Origin: Lithospermum erythrorhizon
Taxonomy: Eukaryota; Streptophyta; Magnoliopsida; Boraginales; Boraginaceae
Assembly (NCBI GenBank): GCA_019722365.1
Contig: JADFUC010001566.1
Coordinates: 116,746-180,745 of the forward strand
DNA: 64,000 nt
Direction: 5' to 3'
Shown here: piece by piece, positions 1-13,600 of the stretch
How positions within the stretch are numbered: the stretch's first letter is position 1
How the letters are laid out: each line of letters opens with the position of its first letter
Position numbers and translations under genes: made by a program
The notes under the pieces: model-generated
The model's database searches: none
Told to the model about the DNA's origin: nothing
What the model saw: the letters and a program-made list of their open reading frames with translations, nothing else

Positions 1-2177
1 TAGTGAGACGAATGCTTATTCGAGACCCCAAGAAGCGTCTAACTGCGCATGAAGTCCTATGTAAGTGGTTCCCATGAATTTTTAAGTTAAAAAATTGTGT
101 TTGAATGAATATAAAGAAAACTAAGTTGCAATGAGATTATACATTGGTAAGTGAATTAGTTGAGTTTTCTAGTGAGGCGGTCAATTATCATATTGTAGTA
201 TACCTGGAACTAGGATTTTTTGTTAAGCTTTTCTTCAGTATACTAATATAGGCCGTCTAATCTTGCGATTTGGTAAAGAGAAATGAAGCATTTATGGAGA
301 GTGTCTTACTACTGTAGTCCTAAGGTTAATTCACCGAGATAGCACCCAAACCAAAAACAAAATTAAGGGTTGATAGCACGGGGAGTCAGATTTAGATAAG
401 CAGGATTATTTTAAGAGTCAATTTAGTTTAGGCTATCTAATAATTGATGCTTTTAGTTGTTTTAGCCTTCTAACTCTTCATTAAGCTGTCAACCTTGAGG
501 ACTCTGTCATGGTTGCTCTCACGACAGAAAAAAAGAACTCTCTCCATCCCTATTTCTTAGGGTAGTTTGATTTTGCAAAAAGTTTAAGGAAATTCTAACT
601 CACACGTACACTTTTCCTTCTATGAACTCTACTTAATTTGGTCAAAACAAGAGTTATTTTGGGATTTCCCAAAATGGAAAACATCACTTGGAAATAGTGA
701 TGGAGGGAATAGCTGTTATGGTTAATTTGACTTAGTTGACTGTTCTGGACTCTATTACTTGTGCCATCTTATTGCTATTGAGATATTGTATGAGCATGAG
801 ATAAAAAGTTCTAGGTATAACTGATCTCTTTCTTTTTCTACTTTGGACTTTTAGATGATGTCTCTTGTTGATATCCAAATTGTTACACAAGAAACACTTG
901 CCGGTTTTCATCTAAGCTTTTAATCATTTTTAGGTCATCCTTGGGTCCAAGTTGACGGGGTGGCTCCAGACAAGCCTCTTGATTCTGCAGTTTTGAGTCG
1001 TATGAAACAATTTTCTGCCATGAACAAGTTGAAGAAAATGGCACTTAGAGTAAGTTCACTCATGCAAGACCTTACCATTTATATTTTGACCTCCCAGGAC
1101 TGACTTCTTATTATAACATTTCACAGGTGATAGCAGAGAGTCTATCTGAAGAAGAAATTGCGGGGCTAAGAGAAATGTTCAAGATGATTGACACTGACAA
1201 CAGTGGTCAAATCACTTATGAAGAGCTTAAAGCAGGCTTGGAAAGAGTGGGTGCCAATTTAAAGGAGTCTGAAATATATGATCTAATGCAGGCGGTAAGT
1301 GCCCAAGCCTTAACATGTAAGATCTGTTGTATTTTCCCAGCCCGAAAGCGAAATATATAACAAACGAGCTATAAAGGGAGGTTGTGCTTTATCTTGAGAT
1401 ACTATTTTCTTTTTTGTGAACACTTCGAAATGCAGGCAGATGTAGATAATAGCGGAACAATTGATTATGGGGAGTTTGTTGCTGCGACGTTGCATCTTAA
1501 CAAAGTCGAAAAGGAGGATCATCTTTTTGCTGCTTTCTCATACTTTGATAAGGATGGAAGTGGGTATATCACTGGAGACGAACTACAGCAGGCCTGCAAG
1601 GAGTTTGGCATGGAAGACACCAGTTTAGAAGAAATGATCCGAGATGTGGATCAAGACAATGTAAGTTGTCTATTGCTTCCCTCATGAATCATGGTATTCT
1701 CAGTTACAGTATAGTAAGAAGGTTGTCAATGCTGGGATTCATAGACACGGTTACTAAGTTACTTCCACGCTTGTGAAAACTTGTATGAGTTGCTCAAAGC
1801 CATTACTTATACTGTATACATTAGGAAAAACTTACCATAACAAAAAAGCAATTACTACTTTGTTTTAGTTACAACCCTAAATGACATGGTTTTGTAATTC
1901 AGAAAAAGGGAATTTCTTCTCATTATGATGCGATGGAGGTAGTATCTATTATTACTCCTATAGACCACACTTCACAATCTAGGTTGCTTTTCATCACATG
2001 CATGTCTACAAATACTGGAAAATCTTATCGGTGTTATTATCAATTTTGCAGGATGGTCGTATCGATTACAATGAGTTCGTCACGATGATGCATAAGGGAA
2101 ATCCAGCATTTGGAGGTGGTAAGAAGGGACTAGAAAATAGTTTTAGTGTTGCATTTAGAGACGCGTTAAAACTGTAG
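1..2177 (+). CDS. Calcium-dependent protein kinase (CDPK/CPK), C-terminal part; five exons, 5' end outside the window
   Basis: Exons are 1-60, 934-1049, 1127-1294, 1436-1660 and 2052-2177. All four introns are GT-AG and the frame is kept through each, giving 230 residues and a TAG stop. The first exon carries the end of the kinase domain ([18 protein letters not shown], then HPWV). The autoinhibitory junction follows ([18 protein letters not shown]), then four EF-hands with canonical 12-residue loops: [36 protein letters not shown] and [12 protein letters not shown]. CDPKs phosphorylate serine/threonine targets when calcium releases the autoinhibitory segment, and act in stress, defence and hormone signalling. 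The short tail ending in ALKL fits the CPK1/CPK2-like branch of group I; that subgroup call is inference. The catalytic core and any N-terminal acylation site lie upstream of the window. No broken residue is seen, so the gene looks functional. Confidence 0.93.
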
Positions 2178-3137
2178 CAGAATATATGGCTTTGTGGAGA
2201 TGAATTTTACCTTTATTTTTGTTTTCTTTTCTCCATTTTCCGGTTGTCCAGAATTCATGAGAAAATTGCTTCAGTATCAAATACAACATTTATACAAACC
2301 GTCACTTTTGAGAAATCTTAGTAGAGTATCTACCCTTCAATAGTAATATTTATTTACATGTAAACTATACCATCCCTGGCAAAATGTCGGATGGGGGTGT
2401 GGGAACACATAAGGGGTGCCCAACTCCTTTTTTGGAGTTAAAAGAGGGATACTCAACAAAATTTTCCTTGATTCTTTGAGCATTACTTAACAGTACCATG
2501 ACAAAGGATTAACAGTAAACAAAAAAGCTTGTTGGAAACAATCATATATGCGCAACTTCTTCAAGCAGGAATGCTTAATACCAAGTAGTTAGAGGATTTA
2601 TAACAAATGGTGATTAGTAATTCACACAATCAATAAAAGACGCAATGAAATTCAATAATCAAGATACAATTATTCTATCAACAAATATTCAGAAATAAAT
2701 CAATGAAAGATGATTCAACAAAACTGGTAATATCGAGCATTATCCTTTGGCACACGCACCCAATTCACTTATAGCGATTCCATCAACAACGTTGCTCATC
2801 GTCTTAAAACTTTCCAGCTATTGTGATGACCACAGGCTTCTCAAGACCCAAATGTTCTTTTACCTAAAGAATTCTAGGCAAAAGGTTTTCTTGCTAGATC
2901 AGAAGCTGAGTACACAGATTCACAAGCCAGGTGCAACATCGCTTCCACCAACTACACGTTTTGGCATCATATTTATGCCATCTATGCATAAAAGATAGAA
3001 AGCACTCTGGCTACAGTCACACGTTGAATCCAACTAACACTAACTACCTTCAATTAGAATTATGCCCCAAAGATGACTGATGAGTGATGGTAGCTCTAAC
3101 ACCCGATTCCATGACTGATATCTAAGATCCTTCAATT
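2178..3137. other. 3' flank of the CDPK and intergenic DNA
   Basis: This holds the CDPK 3' UTR (T-rich stretch at 2205-2240) and AT-rich spacer up to the stop of the convergent mTERF fragment. A short open frame at 2747-2998 has no recognisable motif and is probably chance. I see nothing else here. Confidence 0.5.
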
Positions 3138-3474
3138 TCATTTTTTATTCGTTTCTGTTGAAGTTGGAGAAGTGACAAACACTGGGCTGGTCTGAATGGT
3201 TCCAACTGAACGCATCTTTTCTTCATAGAGCCTTAATAAATTGGGAGCTTCTTCCGGATAACAAGTAACAAACTTCTCAAGAAAATCATCATCCGAATAC
3301 ATAATAACACTATACAAGCTACGCTTCTTCTTCAAGAAACCTTTTGACAACAAAACTTTATATACAGAGCACCTTGGGACAATTTTCTTTTGCAAACTTG
3401 CCGCAAATAATTGAGGCATTTGCAACAACATTTGGGGCCTCCATCCTATTTCATTCACGAAAAAGTCGTGTCCG
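3138..3474 (-). pseudogene. mTERF-family protein, C-terminal fragment truncated by an LTR retroelement
   Basis: About 112 codons read on the minus strand to a TGA stop at 3138. Recognisable mTERF features are FFVNEIGWRP, the helical repeat PRCSVYKVLLSKGFLKKK, and the family's C-terminal signature LEKFVTCYPEEAPNLLRLYE. mTERF proteins are imported into mitochondria or chloroplasts and bind organellar nucleic acid through stacked helical repeats, affecting transcription, splicing or translation. A full plant protein is usually 300-450 residues, so only the last quarter to third is here. Homology stops at about 3474, which is where a candidate target duplication (TTAAG, 3475-3479) and the first base of an LTR (3480) lie. 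I could not find the N-terminal part beyond the element near 10.6 kb, nor an organelle transit peptide. The remaining reading frame is undamaged, so the break may be recent or the fragment may be a relict. Confidence 0.72.
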
Positions 3475-3479
3475 TTAAG

Positions 3480-6400
3480 TGTCGGGAACTTGATAAAGGA
3501 AAACATCGACACTAAACGGACGCCATTCTAAAAAGATTAATGTGATTTGGCGCCTGTTTTGTGTTGGCTGAATTTTCTAGTGGTGTTTTGTTATTTGGGA
3601 TCTGACCATGTTGGACCTCAAAATGATATGCATATTGTAATAAATTTCAATAAATTTGTAGTATAAAAGAAATTTGATACGGCTGGTATCGTTGATCTGT
3701 TGAACTGAATCGTTTTTTAGCAAATTGTATATTCAAAGAAAATGAAACTACCAAATCATAAACACTTAAAGTATGCAATGCATGATGGTGACTCATGAAT
3801 CATGATATATGCATGGAAGATGACCTTTTTTTAAATCTAAATTTAGTTTGGCCCAATGTCCAAATATTATCGATACATGATACGGTTTTAAAATTGGTTG
3901 GTAATTTTGCTAAAACAATTATCATAATTTCAGAGCAGATAATAATTACCATTCGACAATGTTACACCATTAAGTTTACAAAATAAATCCTTTCTTCAAC
4001 CTCAAACAACGCCTTTGTCTCTTTTAATCTGAACCATTTGGAGTATAAATATAACCAATTACTAACGCTATATATTGACTTAATTTTTCAAATAACCTGC
4101 CCGTATAAAAGAGATGGTTTTTAATAATTATCTCAGTTGTTTGCTTGAGTGTTGGAAGAATTAAATTGTAAACAATAAGAATACTCATTGAAATGGAGCA
4201 TATAAATTTATGATCAATAAAATTATGTTCGAAAGGCAAGCTATAAAACCGAGATGAGTTTAAAACCGCATACCAAAATCTGACTTAATAACATCCTAAG
4301 CTGACTCCCACCAACCCCCTAATCCACTATTATTCATGTTCATCATCAACCCACCAACCCCTTTCTCTCCTGTTTGGGCCGGTAATCCTATAGAAGAAAA
4401 AAAAAATCTCCATTTTCTCTTCCTCAATACTATAAGTCATTGACTAACTTCCTTCATCATCATCTACACTAAGTATAAAGTTTGTAACTTTTTATATATT
4501 TATTGCTATGTAAGCTCTGACTTGTCGACTTTGAGTTTAAAATGTAGGTATCTTTCAAGCTTGTAATTAACTCCGTTGGTGTTTTTTTTAAAAATTAATT
4601 TTTTCGGTCGGGCGTGGACCCGGGATATATAAATAATTATGATGAATATTATTTCAGAATTTTTTAGCCGAATTACATTTAAGAATCAGTAGTTTTGGCA
4701 GGAAAATTTTATCTTGGAATTCGTCTGTGGAGATGAAGACGAGTAAGTTGCAGAATTAACCGAAACCGAACGGACTCGAGTTTTCTAAATCTATCAACAC
4801 TTATCTTCAGCACTCACTGGCCTTGAGATCATCTTTTTCTTTCTTTCTTCTCCTAGGCTTCTAGATATTCACCCTCCTTTAAAAAAAAAATTTATCATTT
4901 CTCTTCGATTGCCGTCAAACTCAAGACGTATTAGAGAATATCTTTTCCCATCATTCCCTTCGAAAGCGAAACAAAGCCCCAAGCCTTTCTTTGACATATT
5001 TCTCAATTTTGAGAGAAGACTTTTAGTTGACTTTCCATAATCCATCTATGATGTAGTTAAGGCGGGTTGCGTGACATATGGGCTGATTAATTCACATTTT
5101 GTAGGTCGTCAAGGGTTTATGGCCGGGGTTGACTTTTAGGCCTGGACTTTTGGGTTGATATTTTCAAAGACTTTAAATGTATATACAAGGCTGGACCTTA
5201 TTATAGTTATTTGATATTAAAATCGGGTGATTTAAAATTGATTAAAGCGGAATAAGGTTGAAAAGTTAATTCCAAGCTGTTATAATTGATATTTTGGAGT
5301 ATAGGCTTAACTATGGACCCATTACTAACCAAAATGACTTATGTTGATTTGCAGCCCATTAAGCAATAAGATGGAACTTGCTGGGGACCTGATCAAGCAG
5401 GTCCGATGGATGAGACCTCTATAGTTTATCCGCCGCAAGTTAGATCATCATGGTGATAGCTTCCCCAAGAGTTGGTTATGTATCTTCTAGAACGCCGTGT
5501 ATAGTAGAGGTCTTGATTATACTTTCCAAGTTGCCAGGCCGATCGTGGAAAGTATACACTGTGATTGTGTTCATGAGCGAAAGATTTATCCACTGTTACT
5601 TTAATGATTCATTATAAATCGTGTAGCATGTTATCGTGTTATGATTACGGAGAATGATATACATGTAATTGTTATATGATTATGTGATTAAGATCAGAAG
5701 GGCCAAGATTGCTTCGAGGTAAGTAATAGCCGAATCCTAACCTCTACTTCGATTTCTTTATTTCATTTCGCACTTATGATTTCCGTACCTCATTGCCATC
5801 ATTTGACTTAATGACGCGACGCTTTTAATTGCCATTGGATATCGCTGGGTAGTGTAACAAAATGTTACTAGACGCACGATGGAGTTATCTGGGTGAGACT
5901 CGCGTGACTTTGTGATCGTGACTCAATTCCAGCGCTTGGACGCATTAGGTTGTGTGACTCTCCTTCCTGCTGGTGATACGCGATTTATAATGGTCTTATA
6001 ATTTAGTGTATAAAATACAAAGGCCTTATACCAGTGTATATAAAACATACTTAGTGTATAAGAGTCATGTGGCCTCAGACTTAGCTAGATGAGCGATGTG
6101 TCTTATACTTTGTGGGAGCATGTGCCTTATAATTCTGTGTATAAGCTGTGTTTTGGCCTATATCGCAGTATAAGGTGATTGGTTGATTAGTCCATTCCTG
6201 GGCAGTAGACTTGACTGGTATACATTGTAGGTCGTATAATCAAAGGACATGGTAGATAGTGAGGTTCGTTTAATTGCAGCTTTAGTCGTTTGCTGAAGTC
6301 TATTGATTTCTTTCAAATTAAAGCGCTACGAACTTCATTATATCTCTATTATGTCCAGATTTCCAAAGTAGAATTATAATAGAGGACCTTTTATGTAATT

Positions 6401-6940
6401 TTGTATATAATGCATTTATTCATATTCTACTATTATTAATAATTGACCTGCTCCGTATGGTAAAGCCTACAATTCCTCGCAGCTTTCATGTTTCGCGGCT
6501 TACACCTCCTTTCGTCATATCATCATGCCAGGCCGATGCGGCAATGGAAACAAGAGGTCGCTTCGAGTTTTGTTCCGGCGGCTAAAAAGAAAGATCATGT
6601 GTAGGATCCTCACAATGATTTTGATGGTTCAACTGCTTTGATTGTTGTATTTTTCAAAACTTTAGCCGGTCGTCACATTTTGTATTCCTTTATACACATT
6701 TCATTTCTTTTTGTAAATTTCGCCTACATTATCAGTTATCAAGATATGTTTGTATATATATGGAGTCAAGGTTGGGATATCAATTGGATGGATTGTAAAG
6801 TTTTAAACCCACATTATTTCTGTAAATAATCTTACTTTTTGGAAGGAAAGAGAGTTTTAAACCGAGTCAAATTTACCTGCTTAGCGATTCCTAGTTCTGA
6901 TTAAATGACTCTCACCTCGTATGACCCGGGCGGGCTTACA
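3480..6940 (+). repeat. 5' long terminal repeat (about 3.46 kb)
   Basis: It begins TGT and ends ACA, with the primer binding site directly after it. Around 5985-6185 it contains a degenerate series of GTATAAG...GGCC motifs. A similar but clearer array occurs in the solo LTR at 58374-58607. The first 1.06 kb is closely repeated at 7560-8690. Confidence 0.6.
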
Positions 6941-6943
6941 ATT

Positions 6944-6959
6944 TTGGTATCACTTAGGC
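6944..6959 (+). other. Primer binding site (tRNA-iMet type) of the LTR element
   Basis: TTGGTATCACTTAGGC lies 3 bp after the LTR end and matches the usual plant TGGTATCAGAGC start with small differences. It supports the LTR boundary at 6940 and the plus orientation. Confidence 0.6.
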
Positions 6960-7559
6960 TCTTTATTACTACATTCATGTCATGTCATTTAATTATTCTT
7001 GAGTCGCTAGGAGCGTGTCTTTTGTAAAAATCCGAGTCTTTTTCTTTTGTCATGAGGATCATTGAGACGCCACCCAGAGTTCGAGGCGCATGGTAGGTGC
7101 CCGGCAGTTCTATGAGTCGAAATGGTAGCATATCATGGAATCAAGCACCTAATTTGAGCATTTGCGTTTCTTACTCTAATTATTTCAATTTGAGTCTAAC
7201 TATGAGAGCATCTCTTAAAGATTGGTAAGTGCTTTTATTTTGCATAGCTTTTAAGACTCGAAACTAGTTACATACTACTTGCGCTTAAGTTGAAATTTTA
7301 TATAAACATATAGGTGATGATTTCATGAGTTTATTCAACATCATTAATGTTATTGTGCATGATGAAAACCATCCCAGAAACAACATTATAGTCCTTTTAC
7401 TATCAAGACCATTGCCTTCTAACTTGTGGTACTTTATCTCTGTCTTCGAAATTTTTATGTCGAGATTTCTGCCAGAAAGTTAAACAATTCAAATATGTAC
7501 TATAAATCCAGCCAAGGCGACTCAGAATGAATCTTCCTACGACCGCAGCTAGACAAGTT

Positions 7560-10500
7560 TGTCAGAACTTGATAGCTGAAAAACATCGACACTAAACGGA
7601 CGCCATTCTCAAAAAGATTTCAATGGATTTTAAGCGCCTGTTTTGTGTTGGCTGAATTTTCTAGTGGTGTTTTGTTATTTGGATCTGATGTTGGACTCAA
7701 ATGATATGCATATTAAATTTCAAGAATTTGTAGTATAAAAGAAATTTGATACGCTGGTATCGTTGGTCTGCTGTATTGAATTGTTTTTTAGCAAATTGTA
7801 GATGTATATTCAAAGAAAGCTGAAACTACCAAACCAGCAACACTTAAAAAGCATGCAATGCACATGGTGACTCATGAACTATGATAATAAAGATGACCTT
7901 TAAAATCTAAATTTAGTTTGGCCCATTGTCCAAATATTATCGATATGATATTTGGTTTTAAAATGGTTGGTAATTTTGCTAAAAATTATCATAAATTTCC
8001 TGAGGAGATAATAATTACCATTCGACAACAAGAGCACCATTGTTTACAAAATAAATCCTTTCTTCAACCTCAAACAACGCCTTGTCTCTTTTAATCTGAA
8101 CCATTTGGAGTATAAATATAACCAATTACTAAAGCTATTTTGACTTAATTTTGAAATAACCTGCTCCAGAGCAAGATTATATTTTAATAATTATCTGTAG
8201 CTGTTTTGAGGTTGTGTAAGAACTAAATTGTATTTTAACAGTAATTATATCTGTCAAGGATAATATAAATCGAGGATTGGAAATAAATTCATGTTCGAGT
8301 TAAGTGCCAAGTTAAACCTAGTATTTGTTTTAAAACCATAATTAAACGTGGGACTTAAATGCAATATCCTAAATATCTCCCAACAACCTAATCCACTATT
8401 ATTCACAAGCTCATCATTAACAACCTAACAACCCCTTTCTCCTTGCTTGGCCGGTAGATCCCTATGTAAGAAAAAAAAAAAAAAAAAAAAATTTCCATTT
8501 TTCTTCTTCCTTTGTCGCTTCAATAATGCAAGTTGGTTTGACTAGCTTCTCTCATCATCATCTGCGCCTCTAAAGGCGATAAAGTTTTGTAACTTTTTAT
8601 ATATTTATTAAAGAAAAAGTTGACTCTTAAGTTGACTTTGTGCGAAATGGTGTATATTCCTAAGCTTAGATTAGTTAGAAGTTATAATAATCGATTTTTG
8701 GGTTTGAAATGTTGAATGTTGTTAGTTGACTTTTAGGGTTGATTATTTCAAATCGCCTTTTTAATTATAAAAGTATATTATCAAACCATAAATATAGTTG
8801 TTTCTGGAGCAGGTTAAGACTTTTATGTCAGAGATTATGTTTGAAACTAATTTTGAAAGGAGTAAGATTAGGGCTTTTGGAATAAAGATTTGCTAGAAAA
8901 TGGATAAATTAGGTTTGTGGTGCATTAAATTGTTGTTTATTATTGTTTGGCTAACGCCTGTGAATCTTCCCACCCCTGTGCTCGAGTATTTCAGAACGAA
9001 AATCCAGAAATGTAAGTTAGAAGTTGAACGAAATGTGGTTAAGGTTGATCAAACTTTAAGTTGAGTATTAACCCAGTCTCCCAAAATGGAGTTAATATAA
9101 AAGTAGTAACTGGGGAATTTCGGTGTGTTTTTGGTTGTTTATAGCGGAAAGGATTTATTAATTACGCGAGGTTGTTATTGCTGTCATGTATATTTATCTC
9201 TAAGCGATTTGTTTACTCTTCGTGAACGTGTCACCTGCAGATAATTGTGGCGATGCTGATCATATTTTGTGTTGATTGCCTGAGTGCATGATTAGTTGGT
9301 CGGTAATGTCAAAGTGTGGTGCTTGCAGATTTATAGGCGTCAGACGAAAGTTTGTTGTGATGAGCGTTTCCCAGGTCAAGCCATTGGGTTTAGTGTTTTG
9401 CTGGTTGGTCGTATATAAATTTGTAGCTGTGTAATGGCTAATACGCGTTTGAGTTGTTATTGCCTCAGACCGTACGAGCTGTTAGGTCATTCAGACTGCC
9501 ATTGTTGGCGCAGTTATGCGTCGAATAAGCATAAGTTTCCTCCTCGCAGGCCGAGGCTGATTTATATACTTCATTTGTTGTTGAAATCGATCATGAGTTG
9601 ATTGAGCTGTGTACCAGTCGAAAGCAGTACTAGCGCGTAGTTGGCAGAGTTGTGGAGCTGGGATACCAGTTGTTTAGATTTATATTTTAGTATCATTTAT
9701 TGATAGCGCAGAGTCGCGACTTAATCAAATGTTGTCGCCGCTCTTGAAATGCATGATTACTATTAAGTAATGCTCTTTATTAGAATGTTAGCTCAATGGG
9801 CCTATGGAATTTATGACTATAGTAATCATTGTACTGAGAGCACTTTTATGACGCAAGAATGATAAATAAACCGCTTAATGATATTTCCTTTGATATGGCC
9901 TCTGAGCTATATGTGGTGTATTCTGCTATATCTATCTATTTTATACGTAACTTAATTATCTCTTACATATTACACCATGCCAAAGGCCACTCACCTCGAT
10001 GTATTCACTTGCTTCAAAATTACACCCCATTCTTCAGTCAAAGCAGATTTCATTTGTGCCAGTCACAGTGACGCCTGGCTGGGGAGTCAGTTCGTGTGTT
10101 CAGCAAAGGTGTCTCAGCGCCTGTGTGATAACGTAGCTACAGATCCTCACAAATTTTGTTATGTTTTGATCAGTTCGATTTCTATTGTTGTTATTTCGAG
10201 ACTTTGGGGACTGGGAGCTGTTGAGATGCCAGTATAGGAGATTTGTTGTATTTTGGTTGTTTTGTGTTAGAAAATACCGATTTAATGATCATTTCTTAAA
10301 AACCTATGGTCTTTAATGAGTATTGTTTTATCGTTTATTTAAGCGAGACAGAGTCTTTAAATTTGAGTCATCCATCGATTGGTAACTTTGTAACCGAGAT
10401 CGGACGATATCTTCTAAACCTTGTGAAAATGAATCTGACATGGATCATGTATATATTTTTTAGATTATTTTAATTGATTAATTGATTACGAGATTTTAGA

Positions 10501-10596
10501 TTCGACTAATTCATACCAATATGGTCCATCGATTTTTTGGTTGTTTGTTGGCCGAAACTGTGGTGAAGACAGGTAATTTAGGGTACTTACAACACA
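7560..10596 (+). repeat. 3' long terminal repeat (about 3.0 kb, diverged)
   Basis: It shares its first ~1.1 kb with 3480-4560. Further inside, a GATCCTCACAA block followed by ATTGTTGTTATTTCGAGACT (10141-10220) parallels 6605-6665 of the first LTR. It appears to end TTACAACACA just before TTAAG at 10597. Short open frames at 9859-10237 are chance. Confidence 0.5.
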
Positions 10597-10601
10597 TTAA
10601 G

Positions 10602-13600
10602 AAGGAAGTTGCTTACACAAGGATAATATGGGTAATTGACCAAATTTAAAAATTGAATTAAAAAATCTCCTATTTTTTCAGAGATCCAATTTCTCCTCTC
10701 TTCCCATCGATTTTTTCATAATTACTTCCAACCCCACTCCCCATTTTATTGCTAAAACAACAATTACTTACTCCATAAAGTCAACAATCAAAGAACAAAA
10801 AAATTGAACCACTTACAAAAACCATGCTACAAATTATCAAAAAGGAGAAGACAACTTCAAGCAAAAAACAAAGAAGTAAAAAACATGGCAACTATCTGAA
10901 TAGTCCCAAGTGGTACGCCAATCTCCTTTGATTGACAAACTGAGAAAGGGGAGGACTTTATCAATGAAGTTGCCAGCATCTAACTTCACACGTCAAATAA
11001 TCACTTTGTTGGCTTCTACAGGATAAAGAGAAGAGCCCTGGTATTCATCCATGCCCACGGACTTATCACTCAGATTTCGAATGTTGTTTGATTGAAACAT
11101 TATTCAAGCTTTCGAAGGAGAAACAGCTTAAATAAATGAATTTGAAAATCAAAGAAAAAATTTTGTAAGAATTCAAAATAAAGTAAAAAAATGAAGGTTA
11201 AACCGCTATACCAATCAACTATTTGAAAGCTCTTTAAAAAAAAATAAACTAACAAGAAATATTATAATACCCTACTTAATATGTAAGATAGATATATCCC
11301 TGCTTATTAGAATCATGATAACATCTCACTTAAAACTAACATCAGATATCCGACGTATTTTATTATTAATAGAGGTGTTCTGCTTACTCTTTTTCATGCA
11401 AGTTATTACAAGACAGAATGATATATTCAAACAATATAATAAAAAACTAAGGATAATACCTAGTGCCCGAAACCACAAGAGCCAGATGATATATTCAATT
11501 TCTCTAAAGTATATGTCACTTCATATCTCTAATTTTTTATCTCAGAAAAATATATACCTTCTATTTATAATTATTTGCCTTTCAAAATAGAGCGAAAATC
11601 AAATATGATTGATTTACTTTTCCTTCTAGCTGTCAATATACCTGGTACTAAATAAATTTATCGGGAGAATGATTATTTATTAGGCCGATAATATCCATAA
11701 TGAGTGAAAAATAAAATGATTATATTTTGAAGTTATATGCTTAGTCGAATGATCTATATTAGTTTTAGAAAAGTTCTTAAGAATATTTCTTAAGAAGGGT
11801 ATGTCATAGTGATGTCCCTATTGACCATACTAATATATGCACTAGTTTCACAACGAGATTGTAGGTATGGGTCTATGGAGGAATAAAGTTAGAAACATCC
11901 TAGGCCAACAATTCAACACTATTTACTATTGTACCTCATTTGAAAGTCGATATTATCTTAAATTATTCAAATAATTAATCGAGATATTCAAACTAAAGAA
12001 TTATATATTTAAATAATCCTACTAAGATCATTAATGACGCCGATATTAGTAAATGAATAGTGATTATGAATAATTCCATTATTTTAAATACTATGTTCCA
12101 AACTATATTATTTATGTTTAATCATATTAGTCAATACTAATTACAAATCTGTCTAATATAAGAAAAAGTATATTGCAGTTCTCTTCCTGCTTACTAACCC
12201 CAAGTCGGGGAGACTAGTCTATGAAGTCGAACATTCACTCCATTTCTATCTTCATCCCTTGGAGCGAATAGATTTAGGGTTGGTAGATGACATACTCAAT
12301 TTTACAAAGAAGATATCGAAAAAGAAAGTTCAATTTTTGTAAACATTCATGAAATAAAAATACAAAATTAATTGACTGGAATACCGTGTACTAACAGTTT
12401 CACATTAAAAAAAAGTATACCAAGATACTTCATACTTTAAAATTCAAGTGACATACATTTCATTAATTACATCACTATGCAACTTTTGGCGTTATTAAAA
12501 ATTTTATAGTATAAAACTATTAACAACTCTTCTGCCACTCGACTATGTTCCGAAATGAAAATCACTCTTAACAACTTTTGGCGTTATCTAGAACACTCAA
12601 AATTACAATATTTGACAACTTTAAAATTGGTAAAATTAGATTTCGAGGGTCACGGGTGGGTTATTTCAGTGAAATTAATGAGTTATAATTTAATTTTGTA
12701 AGTGCACAAATCAGACAAAAGAATATAAAATGGCGGCCTAATCACAGAGAATTGATTATTTAATTTGATTAAACTAGTTAAACTATTCTAGAAAGTAATT
12801 TAAATATGAATTGGATTTTAAAGTAACTAAACTAAATACAAAAAGCAAAGAAGTAAAATATAGTATTTTGCCAATGGTGATTTAATCAAAGACGACTTCA
12901 AGCAAATATTTACAACTTCAATTATCAGCTATTTCTTGGGTTCGATTTATCTAAAATTGCATACCATTCCGCCATGTCTCACCGATTGTTTCCAGCTTTT
13001 AATTAATCTCCTATGTCACTAGCGAAATTAATATGTTGTATATTATCGTGATAACAACTTACTGAATAATTATTCAAGTGATCTATTATGAATTTTCATC
13101 TGGCAGAGTTTAATCATAATACTCAAAATATAATCGCGAATAATGAACAATACAAGAATTATATAAATTGAAATATAAAGATAAGTAAATAAAAAACATT
13201 CAAAGTATATGACTATATCAAATCCCCAACAAGTTTTTGAATTAAAATATAACTAAAAACATAACTGAAAACATAATTAAAATAGTATTAAAAAGAATCA
13301 AATCAGGATGATCGATCAATTCAATCTAGCAAACTAGTATGAAGTTGTTGCTTGGTCATGGGAGTTCGACCTCTTTTTGCTGGATATGGCCGTCCGGCCA
13401 TTTTCTCCGTGAAACCAAGGCTCAAATTGAGCGCTTGTATATATGTTTGCTGTCGCTCGCCTAATTAACTTTGGATCCAAGCCCTTCTTTGATTAATTGT
13501 TTTGAATTTTTTTATTAATTTATTTTTCTTTGTATTGTCCAAAAATTCACAACTTTCATCAAATATTCCTACAAAATACAAAGATTAATAAAATTTACAT

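Larger units (their letters stand above)
3480..10596 (+). mobile_element. LTR retroelement with very long LTRs and almost no interior (probably Ty3/gypsy-derived)
   Basis: Two direct repeats open with the same sequence: TGTCGGGAACTTGATA at 3480 and TGTCAGAACTTGATA at 7560. They align strongly for about 1.1 kb (to about 4560 and 8690), including a shared poly(A)-like tract near 4395/8470. Weaker similarity returns near their ends (GATCCTCACAA at 6605 and 10141). The first repeat ends GGGCTTACA at 6940. A tRNA-Met-type primer site follows at 6944. Only 619 bp separate the repeats and I see no gag, protease, reverse transcriptase or integrase in them. TTAAG at 3475-3479 and at 10597-10601 is a candidate 5-bp target duplication. 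The Ty3/gypsy label rests on LTR style, not on protein domains. The 3' end of the second LTR is the least certain boundary. Confidence 0.6.

Noticed and set aside
2747..2998. 83-codon open frame downstream of the CDPK
   Set aside because: No recognisable domain; it lies in the shared 3' flank of two convergent genes.
3466..3522. Inverted repeat GTCCGTTAAGTGTCG / CGACACTAAACGGAC across the LTR edge as a separate transposon terminus
   Set aside because: The left arm is mTERF-side DNA plus the first LTR bases, and it is absent before the second LTR; it looks coincidental.
9859..10237. Two overlapping open frames within the second LTR
   Set aside because: They lie in LTR sequence with a counterpart in the first LTR, have no domain, and are not open in the counterpart.
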